NCBI GenBank assembly: GCA_033032175.1
Contig: CM065321.1
Span: 8,020,501 to 8,084,500 of the forward strand
Direction: 5' to 3'
Length of the DNA: 64,000 nucleotides
From: Saturnia japonica
Taxonomy: Eukaryota > Arthropoda > Insecta > Lepidoptera > Saturniidae
Each line of letters opens with the position of its first letter. Positions within the stretch are counted from its first letter, which is position 1. Positions 22,710 to 34,365 of the stretch are shown here, in pieces. The notes below the pieces were generated by a model, which was not told where the DNA came from, searched no databases, and saw only the letters and a list, made by a program, of their open reading frames with translations. The translations under genes were made by a program, and so were the position numbers.

Positions 22710-22998
22710 AACTGATGCTCAGTGATAGCGTGTACCAACACCACATCGATCGATGTGAGTTCGAATCCATGTAATTATCCTGAGTTCTTGGAGAAATCAT
22801 ACTATGGTGGTAGGGCTTTTTCTAATGCCCACCAGGCTAGTTACCAACCCTCAAGTTGAAAATCTATCTATCGCCAATCTATCGGTGTACAGCTGCACTT
22901 AAAAGCCAGTTCCCCCAATAAGCTTAGTATATCGCCATCTGGAGCCACATTATCACTTAACATCAATTGTGCCCATAACGATAAAAGAATAAAAAATA
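22710..22998 (+). mobile_element. SINE B, copy 1
   Basis: The head has a B-box-like GTGAGTTCGAATCC at 22755-22768, preceded by a decayed A-box region (GATGCTCAGTGATAGCGTG). The body contains GTGGTAGGGCTTTTTCTAAT, then GCCCACCAGG, and ends in an A-rich tail (AAAAGAATAAAAAATAATG). Copy 2 at 31820-32140 matches it along its length, and copy 3 at 45321-46890 is inverted and carries a large internal array. The segment 22900-22941, in reverse complement, corresponds to one 43-bp unit of that array. Confidence 0.85.
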
Positions 22999-24187
22999 AT
23001 GTACCCAAGAATACTTGCTTTGTTACAAAGTGACGGAACTGTGTCTACACAAAGCAAAGACAATGGCGTCCACCGAGAAATAAAAAATATATTGCCAGTC
23101 ACCGTCGTCATGCCAACCTGCCTACGCAACGGGCAAAAATTAATCACTATGTCAGGCCTTTCCATATACGCATGTTGGTCACGACCCAGCGCAGTACAAC
23201 CTTACATCCCTACTATTATTACCTTGATTGAAACGACTGTTTCCCAGTACATTCTGAAACCGTGTAAAAGCCGTGAAAACACATAATGAGGCTGAGATTA
23301 TAGCTAATTTCCTCTCTAGGCTTAAACATCAAAATCATTGCATCAAGTGTCGTTTATTAGGTTACACACGAGTAATTGGATCGTAAATTCAATTTAGTTC
23401 GTCCCTATGACGTAGTTTAAAAAGTAGTTCAATATTAGTGGCGTTCGTCTCCAACGAAGCCTGACGCTGGCATAAACGTATGGAGATATTAATACAGGTA
23501 TAAGTATAGTTGATCGCTCTCTCGAGTCCCATTGCGAGTTTACCTGTCGTGTGCGCCTTCTAAACAAGCGATACTAGATGTAGGGCATAGCAATAGTTCT
23601 CGTAAAATAATTTATGCAATGACAATTGGTAACCTTGAAATAAACTTGTAAATTTATATTTTAATACTCTACTCCATGGTTTCTTATTTTGACGTTTTTA
23701 AAATTGTATTTAACTTTCATTAACAAAAGTAAAACGGAATATTTTTTATATATTTGATGTGTTCATTAACATGCATAGGTATGTATATGAATATAGAATA
23801 GTATATGAACATAAAATCCCTTCGATAAAATTCAAATAATCGAAAATAAACACAATGATATACTTGTATTAATTTACCCCACGAGGGCGTGGTTTATCTG
23901 AGGTTATAATAATGGTTAATCATAATAACCAATCCAGCGGCCCAGTGTGTAACTTAATCTTAACCGGACTAGACAAACTACTAATGTAAATAGCCATAAC
24001 AGGAATCAATACCTAATATTGAAAATTTTATCGCTGACCCTGAAATTATTTTGTTTTTACAAAATTATAGATATAAAATTCAAATGCGCTCAAAAATGTG
24101 TCGGGAATTCTTAAAAGGATAAAAGATAAAATATATTACCTATTATAAATATATATGGGATTCAATAGTTCTACAAATATATTTTTT
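22999..24187. other. Unassigned sequence
   Basis: Frames at 22953-23286 on both strands overlap the SINE B tail and have no known domain. No other feature is recognised. Confidence 0.4.
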
Positions 24188-24838
24188 ACTAGCTATGCCC
24201 CTCGGTTTCACCCGCGTTTTTATCCGACAAATACCGCGCCGCCAACGCGACGGTCTCATGTAGTCTATAATAATCGTTATCACTTCCCGCAAGTACAAAT
24301 TAATTTAATTTTTCATTTTCTCCTAAACTATGTGTCCAAATAACATACTATAAATAGAAAAATTTAACTTCATAAAATTGTCGTTATGATGAAGTAACTT
24401 TTGTTCGTAAGGATTACATGATAAGCCTAAAAATAATGCTTAAAATCAATTTTATTCTTCAACATAAAAACTCTCAAAATACCTTATTGTGGCTTATGCT
24501 ATTAAGAAATAGGCATTTGTTATCGGAGACTTTTTTAGATACACTAAGGAACAATATTTTTGTAGAATATTATATTTACGTATCACTAACCATTACGACA
24601 GCGCACGCGGATAAAGCATTTCGGGAACACTTTCACTTCGACTTACTTAAACAAAAATCAATATTTAAGTCTAGCTGAGAGGTTTAGCTTAGTTTCAGAT
24701 AGTCTATACTATTCTTCGTGAATTTGGCTAGAAAAGAATTTTTAGAATCCGACTGTAACCAGTTGTCCAGAGATTACCGTGTTTAAACAAACAAACAAAA
24801 AAACTCGTCCGCTTTACTAAATTATTAATAATATAGAT
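24188..24838 (+). mobile_element. Family E element, near full length
   Basis: The head ACTAGCTATGCCCCTCGGTT is followed by CACCCGCGTTTTTATC. The middle has GATGAAGTAACTTTTGTTCG and GCGCACGCGGATAAAGCATT, and the end has ACAAACAAACAAAAAAACTC then TATTAATAATATAGATAT. At 651 bp it is the longest copy. The plus-strand frame at 24418-24678 is inside the element and is not a gene. Confidence 0.8.
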
Positions 24839-25010
24839 ATATACGGACTGATCTCGGAGCACGACAAACCGAAAGAAAATCAAACATGTGTTTATCACTG
24901 TATGGATGTATGGAGGTCGCGATCCCTACCACCCCGCTATATTACTGTATATACACTGACTAATCTCTGAACACGATAAACCAAGAGAACATCATAGATG
25001 GTATTTTTTC
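24839..25010 (+). repeat. Family L internal tandem (about 1.5 units), directly behind family E
   Basis: CTGATCTCGGAGCACGACAA at 24848 recurs as CTAATCTCTGAACACGATAA at 24960, a period of 112 bp. Between them is GAGGTCGCGATCCCTACCAC, then CCCGCTATATTACTG. The unit is the one also tandem at 14038 and 63260. Confidence 0.75.
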
Positions 25011-25012
25011 TT

Positions 25013-25225
25013 TCTCACTGACTATACTGTTAGCCTAAGGGGCCCTAAAGAAATAGAGCCACTGATGGCTTTGACAGTTTCACCAGGCTTGAGGGCGAGC
25101 GCTTAAGGCATTCAGCCGTGAAAGCGTGAGCAACATGCGCACAAGGGTGCCAAAGTGGCCGGACGTCTGCTTGGGCTGTTACAGCGATTGTGAAAAAGTC
25201 GCGAACTGTCCCCTATTCCCTATTC
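25013..25225 (+). mobile_element. Family I MITE, one end only
   Basis: CTGACTATACTGTTAGCCTA followed by a GGCCC block, then CTGATGGCTTTGACAG, GAGGGCGAGCGCTTAAG, AACATGCGCACAAGGGTGCC and AAAGTGGCCGGAC, matches the left half of the fold-back element at 36247-36571. The right terminal repeat is not found here. Confidence 0.75.
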
Positions 25226-25267
25226 CTATATTCCCAATCCGTAGAAAATTCGAGCTAAACTAACGCA

Positions 25268-25323
25268 TACATATATACATGTCCCTGCCTCCTGCGAGAA
25301 AGCAATGTACATGTGTATATGTA
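25268..25323. repeat. Hairpin with 15-bp arms
   Basis: TACATATATACATGT (25268-25282) pairs with ACATGTGTATATGTA (25309-25323) with one mismatch, around a 26-nt loop. The arms are short for a microRNA precursor. It lies just upstream of the GC-rich island. Confidence 0.5.
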
Positions 25324-25379
25324 CTTCGTATTCTGGAAACATAATCGAAAGTAACTACCGTAAAAAAAGAAAGAAAAAA

Positions 25380-25960
25380 GGTCCCTTACAGAATCTATGC
25401 ACTTATGTGGTGTGCATGTATGTATGTACATATTGTGTGCAATGATGTGTGTGCGTAGCTACGTGATTGCAAATGCAGTGCCACCAGTATCGCGCGAGCG
25501 GCTGCGTGACTCAAGCGTTCTACACCGAGGGAACGGACCTAGGCTTGAGTTTTCGCAAGAGAGGGAGGGCACAACGGGTTTGCGGGATCGAAATTAGCCG
25601 CCCGTCCCTTGCGGAGGGTACGGTGGTTTCGCGGGCGTGGGCACGAGCACGCTTTCTTTGGAGAGACGATGAAGTAATATTTGTTTATTTCCTCGATCTT
25701 ATAAACAGCATCGGTGAAGATATTCGCGGCTGGAGTTGTTCGCGGGGGATGTTCGGTTTTGGGATTTAAGTCGCGGCAGCTTTCACCAACGTATTCACGT
25801 GATTCGAAGCAGTGTCGAAGTACGATCGCGTAAAATACCTAATATACGATTCGACCAACGTACCAAGGGGCTTTGTTAATTTTACGTAAAAATCGGGTTT
25901 GGAGGATTTGGAATTTGTTAATGTTGATCTTTGACGTATGTGCGAGTGTGGCGCAGCTTA
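25380..25960 (+). other. GC-rich, CpG-rich island; possible promoter or 5' exon
   Basis: About 580 bp, most GC- and CpG-rich at 25480-25760, stand far above the background composition. An octamer-like ATTGCAAAT lies near 25465. Open frames exist on the plus strand (25397-25597 and 25467-25769, the latter 100 codons), but their translations are arginine- and serine-rich with no domain I recognise, as expected for any stop-poor GC-rich stretch. The strand is given only because the longest frames are on plus. This may be a promoter with a noncoding exon. Confidence 0.35.
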
Positions 25961-26074
25961 TATGTCATGATAGGACGGAGATACGTCTTGTATAATGGAA
26001 GTTTATGTCTCGGGGTCATTTTGCTTAGTATCAAGGGGTGTGTATTGTAAATCATTCCTTATTTTTTTAAACGC

Positions 26075-26552
26075 GAAACACTGTTATTTCTTCCTAAATG
26101 CATAAATATGAATTTTCATATCCCTAAATTTAGAAATAGTGGGTTCTTCATACAAAATTTCATCCCCTATTTGACCCCTTCATGTTTTATCTTTACGCTA
26201 TAAGGAACCCTATGTCCGTCTCCAAGGTCCAATATATCTCTATTCATCAAAATTGGTTTAACGGGTTCTTCGTACAAACCTTCATCCCCTATTACACCCA
26301 TTAAAGTTTTATTTTCACCACATAAGATAGCCAAAGTCTTTCTCCAAATTCCTACATATCTCTATATCAAAATTAGGTTCTTTATACGAACTTTCACCCC
26401 TCATTTCACCCCTTCCAATTTTATTTCCAAAAGTAGCCTATGACCATTCTCAACCAAAATTCTTCAAAATTGGTTCAGCGGTCAAGGCTTGAAAATGCAA
26501 CAGACGGGACAGACATAATTACTTTCGCATTTATAATATTAGTAGGTATGGA
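26075..26552 (+). mobile_element. Family F element with three internal units
   Basis: GGGTTCTTCATACAAAATTT at 26141 recurs as GGGTTCTTCGTACAAACCTT at 26263 and AGGTTCTTTATACGAACTTT at 26375, giving spacings of 122 and 112 bp. Each is followed by a CATCCCCTATT- or CACCCCTCATT-like block and a CTCTAT.TCAAAATT block. The end is TTGGTTCAGCGGTCAAGGCT, ACAGACGGGACAGAC and the tail TTTATAATATTAGTAGGTAT, then GGAT. Non-coding. Confidence 0.8.
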
Positions 26553-26844
26553 TTATTCAATTTATTATGCAGTCATTTTCTATGGTGTCATTTACCAATT
26601 AAAATACTAATAGTAAATTATTACCCAACAGCAAAATAACGACAACAGTTTATAATAATAAATTTTTGAAATAAATTTTCTTTCCGTATATACCTGTAAT
26701 AAATTCTCTCTCTCTATAACCTTCTATGTTTCTATATAATAACCGATACTTTAATAAGGCAAAAATTACAAAAAATCGGCTTTTGTGGTGTCCTTTTATT
26801 TTGTTTTTTATATTGTTAATACAAATGCGAAAGTGAATCGAAAT

Positions 26845-26905
26845 AAGATCGATTTTTGAGAGATCGATTTTTTTGAGAATCGATTCATAAGAGTTCGATT
26901 CAAAT
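26845..26905 (+). repeat. Degenerate tandem of GATCGATTTTTGAGA
   Basis: GATCGATTTTTGAGA is followed by GATCGATTTTTTTGAGA and then by two decayed ATCGATT- and TTCGATT-containing units. It is a small AT-rich minisatellite. Confidence 0.55.
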
Positions 26906-27239
26906 CAACCTTTTCGAAATGAATTGCCATCCCTAGCAGCGGCGCAGCTATATTCAACTGGCAAATTACCAGCCTATGCTGACCACCTTTTAATAAGATT
27001 TATCACATAGATCTGAGGTCAACTTATATTGGAATTTACAATTTTTTAAACTCTTTATTTTTTAACTCAATCAATCATCATCGTTTTACAAACCATAATA
27101 TACAGATAACTAAAATTTCAGTCAATTCAACTGAAGAGCTATTTTATTGCATTTTTATCGAACAAACGTCCGACGTGATTTTTTAAATTGATATACTTTT
27201 TTTATTTATAAACTTATTGAAGTAAAACAAACACTAAAT

Positions 27240-27475
27240 GTTAAGTGAACCTTACCACAATATATTAATGGAAACCGTTTCCAAATCAGTTATGCCGTTT
27301 CTGAGATTAGCGCGCACAAAAGTTGGCAAACAGACAAACAGACAAAAATTCTATCAATCATTGTTTTGGGTTCTGCTGCGTTTATAGAGACCCCCAATAA
27401 AAGTTTTTCTCATATATCTTCTATGTACAGACATCGATCTGTTACGTTTTTATTATATGTATAGAATAGATTTAC
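27240..27475 (+). repeat. Interspersed repeat, 3' part
   Basis: TATGCCGTTTCTGAGATTAG, then CGCGCACAAAAG and ACAGACAAACAGACAAAAAT, then a tail-like TTTTATTATATGTATAGAAT. The order resembles the 3' parts of the CTAGCTG-headed elements. Confidence 0.55.
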
Positions 27476-28187
27476 GTAATTACTATATTTTAAAGAGTAC
27501 ATTTATTAAATAGCAAAAAATATAAATGCAAAGTATTTAAGTAATGATAGTTAATTCTTTATCCTCTAATTTCAGAGCCACGTACTTTTAAGTCTCTGTA
27601 GAAAACAGTTCTCCCATATATTTGCGGCATATTAGAAACTGGCGAACACCTACGTTAAAATATGGAAGTTTTGGACATGAACACGCTTCGTTAATTGTAA
27701 AATTTGGAGCTTGTTAACTTTACCTGTAACTTTAATATCCTTAGGAATATAATGTCACACGAAAAAGTTAGATAATAGTAGTTCACTATAACGTAATATA
27801 TATTGAAAAATTAACGCATTGGTGTATAAATGTTTTACATCCAAATTGCTCATATGAAATTATTAATTATTGTTTAAAATGTATTGTAAAGATTTTCTTA
27901 TATTTATGAGACCATATTGTTTGGCTAGCTCAACGCTTTCGAATGATACAAATCCAATGCACGGTAATTGTAGAATAAACATAATTTTTATTACAAATAA
28001 TTAAAAGCATTAATCTCCAAATAATAATTTTTAAATTATAAAATTAAATTGTGGTTATTTATGGTAAAAAAAGCGTTGCTTATATACCTACCTAAAATCA
28101 TAATTGGTTTCTGCTATAAAATAACAATAAATTCGAAAGAAGTTGAAAAAATGTGGAGCTACCTGAATATATTTGAAAATATAAATT
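27476..28187. other. Unassigned AT-rich sequence
   Basis: No gene or repeat recognised. Confidence 0.4.
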
Positions 28188-28284
28188 ACTAGCTGGTGCC
28201 CGCGACTTCATCTGCACACGATTAGTGCTTCGAGTAGCTTATCCAGCCACACAAACTTTCGCGTTTATAATATTAGTAGGGATA
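28188..28284 (+). mobile_element. Family L or F element reduced to head and tail
   Basis: The head ACTAGCTGGTGCCCGCGACT and the tail GCGTTTATAATATTAGTAGG are only about 97 bp apart. The middle is deleted but both ends are excellent matches. Confidence 0.8.
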
Positions 28285-28379
28285 AGAATCAACTTGTTAC
28301 TACCAAATGTGCATTAGCAATCAATGATCAATTTTTATTGTATTATGGTTTACTATTTTGGCGATAATGGCTTACATAT

Positions 28380-28701
28380 AAAAGATAGGTATATGTTGTC
28401 GCGGGATTTTTTTTTGGAATATTTAAGGTAAACATTTTTTTTTTACAATATATACATGTAACTCTAACGATTTTTGCAGCGGAAGCCAGAATAGCTCGCA
28501 TTTTTCCTACTTACTTGACACTTATCGTTATATTTTGGACAATTCACACAATATCTTTATAAGTTATAGCCTATGTGTTATTCTGATATATAAGCTATAT
28601 TATTGTAAAGTTTCATTAAAATCCATGTAATAGTTTTTGCGTGAAAGAGTAACAAATATCCATCCATATACACAAACTTACGCGTTTATAATATTAGTAG
28701 G
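28380..28701 (+). mobile_element. CTAGCTG-type element, 3' part
   Basis: It contains GTTATAGCCTATGTGTTATT, AAAGTTTCATTAAAATCC, GTGAAAGAGTAACAAATATC and the tail GCGTTTATAATATTAGTAGG. The 5' boundary is uncertain because the head is not preserved. Confidence 0.65.
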
Positions 28702-30489
28702 AAGTAGGATGAAATAAATTTTGCACTATTTCAAGCACCTTGTCCACCGGTACAATTTTGTAAAGTTTCTGCAATATCGTCGTATCTCGTAGTCTGTGAA
28801 CAGAGTTTATCTAACTGATTTGGACACACGCTTGTAGGTTTATTTCTGCTTGTTTATTTGTACGATCAATATAACCGGTGCCGTATTTCACAGTGGCAGA
28901 TTGCGGCGACATCAATCAGAATAGTTTGCTTGCAAATTTGTCAGTTGCTGCCAAATGGTGTTACGATATTGGTATATGAAGATACGACATTATAATGGGT
29001 TCTTAAATATATGAAGCTTGTACCTATACATGGCGATTTTCGAAACAAAAACGATCACAGTAGAAGGCAATTTAAGCGATATAAACCAGAGGTTATTTTA
29101 ATTTTATTTTAGTTCATTCAGTTGACGGTGCACCCACATATTTAGTATTTCGTTGCTTACTCCCTAGTCTAAATATGTGTGTAACGTCACTAATAAGCTA
29201 CCGAAATAAAAACATTTTAGATAAGCCTCACAATCTAAGGTTTACTTAAGTACATTTTAGAATTATTTAGTCTGTACGAGTTCCTATTTTCTGTTTCTGG
29301 AAACCTAGTCAAACTTTAACTAAGAGAATGTCAGGTCTACCTAACTTAAAACAGAGCGCGATTAATACATCTATACTTTTAAAAACATCTTAAGACTGAA
29401 GTCTTTATGTTAGTTTTTATATGTATCTGATATGGTTCTGATATTTCATACTATTCATGTTCCAATAGAACTCACCCTACACCAAATACATCTATTATAA
29501 TTTATTTACTAACCTAAAATGTATTACTAAATTCATGAAAAAAGTTAATTTTCATTATTAATATAAAACATTCATTTTTACATAAAACTTTCAAATGTTA
29601 ATTTATTTTGTATAATTTATTGTAAAGAATGAATTAATGTAATTAATGTATGTATGTAATTATTGTAATTAATGAATCGATATCATGTTATGTTTGCGCT
29701 CGCGTGGGCTATAGGATACCGTCGATCGGGTACACGCGCGAATCCTGCTACCCCCGCTACCGGTTATTTTAAAGACAAAACTGCTTATTGAGGGTGATCC
29801 TTAGAAGATAGCCATATGCTCTCGATAACTCTTTTGTAGATCTTTTTAATATCTACAATTATTTACTATATTAACTTGATATATCTCTTAGAGTTTACTC
29901 AGCGTAAACCATTCAAGTGCCTCAAAATCGTCGTTTGTCTGAATTGATTTTTATTTGCACGGAACCATCATTCATTTTCTAATATAAAAGTAACCTAAGT
30001 TACTTCTTATAAAATCAGCTATCTGCCAGTGAAAGTTACGTTAAAATGCTAGCTGATGTTATAATAAGTAACTTAGTTAAAATAATAAAAATAATTAGTT
30101 TTCTGCGCAAATAAAATAAAGTGAAGTAGCAGTGTTCAGTACCGCACGCGCACGTTCCCCGTCCCCGCATACGAAATTCCACGCGGACAAAGTTGCAGCC
30201 GCAGTTACTAATTAATAAAAACACTGTTGTTTTGACTATATTATCTACTCGTATATTGTTATCTAAATATGCCTACAGCTGAAAGTGAGATGCAAAAATC
30301 AGATTCTAGTACAAACCCTTATCGTGCTCAAGGAGTACGCTCATTAACACCCCTAGCCTAATGATGCACTCGCTTGTTAGCGTCGTCGACTCCTTATGAA
30401 TAATATTTTGTGTGGTAAAAAACTGCATCTGTAAATTCTCATCGCAATCAACCGCATCGAAAAGAATTGTACATCTTATATAGATAGTT
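28702..30489. other. Unassigned sequence with two small GC-rich patches
   Basis: CpG-containing patches at 29690-29765 and 30130-30200 stand out from AT-rich surroundings. A degenerate TGTAATTAATG array lies at about 29635-29675. No gene is recognised; the minus frame at 30036-30224 is a by-product of the second patch. Confidence 0.4.
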
Positions 30490-30590
30490 ACGCAAGTAAA
30501 AAAAAAATTTTTGAAATCACAAAAGAAATCAAAATTAAAATTACTTTATTCAGGTTAGGTCCTAAGAAGGCACTTATGAATATTAAATTA
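30490..30590 (-). repeat. Family O repeat 3' end, copy 1 (inverted)
   Basis: In reverse complement it reads ATAAGTGCCTTCTTAGGACC, then TGAATAAAGTAATTTTAATT. The second copy, in forward orientation, is at 60312-60385. The AATAAA and the A/T tail suggest the 3' end of a retroelement. Confidence 0.6.
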
Positions 30591-31819
30591 CTACTCTCAT
30601 TCTACTAGGAAAATATACCATTCATTGAGAAAAACTGTAAATAAACTCGATCGTATTTATTACTTTTTTTGACTGTGTAAATAATGTTTACGATTATTAA
30701 TTATATTATTTTAGTGGATGTACAGAGGAGTCATAACTGAATTATAAAGCGATGAATCGGGAAGGAATATAAGACTAATTTGATTGAGAAAGAATCACAT
30801 AATGTACAAACATATATGTAACAAGATTTATAAGTAAACATGAGGTTTTTATTAATGAAGTGTTATGAGTATTAAACAGACTGTGCCTCAAAATTGAGTT
30901 TTTTTTTTTCATCAGGTACCATATTAATATAAAGTGCGTTGTTTTTGAATACCAAATTGAGGTCTGTTACATGGGAAAAAATATTTTTGTTTCTTTTTTT
31001 TTTATAACTCTACAAATATTATTAATAACATAAACTAGATTTGGGTACTGTTTTGGAAGGAATTAAATTCTCTAAAAAATTGATTTTTCAGATCGAGTCT
31101 ATAAAATTAGCCACTTTTTTCTTCAGCCCTTAAATTTTTATTAAAACGCCTTTATCTTTAGATCTCTGTTTGATTGTCATTGTCTTGTACTGTGCTTACA
31201 ATTAAAAAGTCCCGTCACTTTGATGTTAAAAAATCCAATATCTTCTCTATACATACTTTATTTTTATTGATAATTAAGCTGACACAGAATAAAAACTCAA
31301 TTAATCGCAAATAACCAACAATAAATGAGAATTGAAGAAGTAGAATGCCATTAGGCTAATACAACAGAAGCCGCATTTGCTCCACAATGGCCCATTTAAC
31401 CCGCACGGGTGGATTTACAAAACATTGCCTTGTGAGCCACAGCTCAAATAATGTGCATTACTAAAAATATATTTTACTCATACGACTCTGTAACACATGT
31501 TTATGAAAACATGCTATAAATAATAAGGTTTAATTTAATGTGAATATTCCACGAAGTGTGTTTGTATTTATTCTATTTACAATATCATTTTGGAATTTGG
31601 CGTGGCTTATGAAAAGGTGGAATTCTATACTGTTGCACTATTAATGTTAACGACAGTTAACATTTTGAAAAAGTTTCGAAGGAAGTGTGCCGGTCTAGAC
31701 TAGTATGTTAGAGTTTTGACGTGATCTAGCTTTTCTAGTTATTAGACCTTACACACCAACTTTACATTCAAAATTCACTATATCTACTTAACTTTAAATG
31801 GTCTACGGGAATCGAAGCA
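30591..31819. other. Unassigned AT-rich sequence
   Basis: Several T-runs (near 30900 and 31000) but no gene or repeat recognised. Confidence 0.4.
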
Positions 31820-32140
31820 ATGATGTCTCAGCTGGTAACATGCATGTACTCCGCGTTGATCGACGTGAGTTTCGAATCCCTCCAATGAGCTTGAGCTTTT
31901 GGTGAATGAAAACATCATGATGAAACCATGGCATGGTGGTAGGGCTTTTCCTAATGCCCGCCTGGCTAGCTACCACCATCAAGTTGAAAACACCAAAATA
32001 GGCATTGTTCCGGCAGCTATACTTGAGAACCAGCCTTCCACTAGGCTTCGCGTGCTATCATCTTGGGCCACATCGTTACTTAAGATGAGGCGAGATTGTG
32101 GCCACAACGCTAAACCTAAACGACAAAATTTTGAATAAAA
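31820..32140 (+). mobile_element. SINE B, copy 2
   Basis: A B-box-like GTGAGTTTCGAATCC lies at 31865-31879. The body has GGTGGTAGGGCTTTTCCTAA, then TGCCCGCCTGGCTAGCTACC, and a tail ending AATAAAAAAATTG. It is the best-preserved copy. The open frame at 31899-32138 lies wholly inside the SINE and is not a gene. The segment 32025-32066, in reverse complement, corresponds to one unit of the 43-bp array. Confidence 0.85.
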
Positions 32141-32749
32141 AAATTGCGGCTTGAAAAACGCCTAGGTTTGAGGTAAGCTGTTTTAGTTTGTATAAGTATG
32201 ATGTGTATCACAGGTGTCTTTGGAGGTAAGCCACAAGTCGCGAATAGGTTATTTTTTAAGGGCCCAGCATCAATTTATTCGCGATTGCTGCTCATGTATA
32301 ACTCGAACAATATCCTTGTTCAATATCATTACTTTTTTACAAGTATGGCAGTGTAGCGGTGCGTCGCAAGCAGAATTGCAGCAACCAAGGTGAGTGGTTT
32401 GCTTCATATAGTTTGATGAAACACCAAGCCATCCCACTTAATTTATCTTTTTAGATTCCGGAAATATCAGTAACATACTTTACGTATACCACAATAAGCA
32501 CTTCTATTCTATAACATTTTTCTTAAACGACATTTATGTATATAATGTTACGACCTGTTACAACCCGATTAAAAAGAGAGAAAATCTTGTTCCAGAAATA
32601 TCTCAAAACAACTACATACTTCTCAGTAATTCGAAATAATGTTCGCGTCGTAAAACAACCGCGGTGCATGTTTGTGTAAACATCACAGTTTACACACACA
32701 TGTATAGGGCTTGTCGCCTCGATTACGTCATCGAGAAGGCATAGCAACT
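32141..32749. other. Unassigned sequence
   Basis: No gene recognised. A CRE-like ATTACGTCAT lies near 32722, upstream of the patch described next. Confidence 0.35.
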
Positions 32750-32960
32750 AAACATCAAGAAAGATAGCGATGATCCACGATTTTTCTACGATCGTTTAGT
32801 GTAGGTTCAGGCGAGGCGCTGGAGTTTGCAGTTTGCAATTACAAAGCGATAACAGCGAGCGATAAAGGAAGCGAAACCACAGTGAAATAAATAACAATGT
32901 TGAGAATTCGTGTAATTTGTAACTGTGTGGAGTTCGAATAAAACTTCTTCACGTCAATCA
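32750..32960 (+). promoter_or_regulatory. Candidate 5' UTR or promoter patch
   Basis: Sequence from about 32795 (TTTAGTGTAGGTTCAGGCGA) to 32900 has balanced composition and an AGCGAGCGATAAAGGAAGCG block that resembles insect 5' leader sequence. An ATG at 32897 opens only 14 codons. A bZIP-like TTACGTCA sits about 75 bp upstream of 32800. No splice donor or coding exon is confirmed. Confidence 0.25.
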
Positions 32961-33489
32961 TTACCCACGGGTGTACCAATAATATAAATAATTAGAATAA
33001 GTGCTTAAACAATACATAAGCAGCAGGTATAAAACATAATGATAATATATTATTTCTTGACTCACTTAAAGTAAAACTGGCTCATATAATTCAACGTTTG
33101 AACCAGTTACTTATAATTTGGGCAAGTTTTTAGTAAAAAAATACAAGGTAGAAAATAATTTCGATAAAAATGATATATCAAACTCGCGAAGAGTTTAAGC
33201 AATAACATCTGAAGATTTATGAATAAATTTGCTTAGTTTGGCATTTTCGCTTAATTTCGAAAATTTAGTAATTGTTTTAAGTTATACTTCAGTCATTCAT
33301 CAGAAAGAGAGCCCCCAACATTTATGAGAGGAAGATTGGTAAACAAAAAACAATTAATTATTAAACTTCTATCTACTAAGATGTTTTCATCAATTAGTAC
33401 GATGACAGTTTTTATCAGCTAATTTTGATTATTCCGGTAGTATTTTTTTGAATGAACAAGAATTTTTGCTATGGTTAGATTTTCAGACA
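32961..33489. other. Unassigned AT-rich sequence
   Basis: No gene or repeat recognised. Confidence 0.4.
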
Positions 33490-33745
33490 TTTTTTTTTTA
33501 TACAACTAAAGCGTTAAACAAGGTATCGACCCGCCTGATGGTGGGCGATTTCGTAGCCTATGGGGTCTTGTAACTTCAGAGGTATCACTGGCACGTTTCC
33601 GATCTTGTACTCCCTTCCCCAAGAAGCTCTAAATATCATACTTCCCGCAGGAATACAACACACGGTTATTTAGCTGCGATTTTCCATAGGGTGAAGGTAT
33701 TTCATCAGTAGGACTTTCCCATGTAGAGAGAAATTTCCAAAGAGA
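33490..33745 (+). repeat. Family J interspersed repeat, copy 3
   Basis: It carries CCCGCCTGATGGTGGGCGAT, GGAATACAACACACGGTTAT, GCTGCGATTTTCCATAGGGT and CCCATGTAGAGAGAAATTTC in the order of the other two copies, after a T-run. Confidence 0.7.
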
Positions 33746-33775
33746 TATAATATAATATTAAATATTTCTTTTAAA

Positions 33776-34088
33776 ATCTTACTAATATAATAAATGTGAA
33801 AGTGTGTATGTTTGGATATTTGTTACTCAATCACGCAAAAACGGCTGAACAGATCTCAATGAAATTTGGCATAAAGATAGTCTATGACCTGGAATAAAAT
33901 ATAGGGTAGTTTTTATCCCGGTAAAAATCATAGTTGAACCAGTGTTATCCTTCAAATATAATAAATGTAAAGTTTGTAGCTTTGTTACTCAATCTCGCTA
34001 AAACAGCTCAACGGATTTATATAAAATTTGGCACACAGATAGTGATAGCCAAAATAATACGTAGACGAAGTCGCGGGTACCAGCTAGT
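33776..34088 (-). mobile_element. Family L element with duplicated 3' half
   Basis: On the minus strand the head is ACTAGCTGGTACCCGCGACT. The 3' block (TGAGTAACAAAG..AAC, then TTTATTATATT) appears twice: once internally near 33950-34010, and once at the true end, 33776-33850. This is another case of internal duplication in this element class. Confidence 0.75.
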
Positions 34089-34365
34089 GTACAATAAATT
34101 GTATACTTGAAATGGTTTATCGATTATAAGTATAACTTTATAAAAGTCCTAACTAGTAACAAATTATAGTGCGTATATATTAAAACTAGTACAGAACGTT
34201 TTGAACACTACGTGGTTAATACAGAAAGGAGTTAATACACAAATTATATTCCTCACATTCGCACTTGGAACTCGTATACAATGAAATTCGCATAAACTCA
34301 AATATGTCTTCATTAACTTCAACTACTATACGTATACTATACTATACATATTAAAATTTAATTGA

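Noticed and set aside
25467..25769. 100-codon open frame in the GC-rich island as a protein gene
   Set aside because: No recognisable domain, overlapping frames in the same region, and stop codons are rare by composition. A promoter or noncoding exon is at least as likely.
31899..32138. 79-codon open frame as a small gene
   Set aside because: It lies wholly within SINE B copy 2, and the same region in the other SINE copies does not keep the frame.
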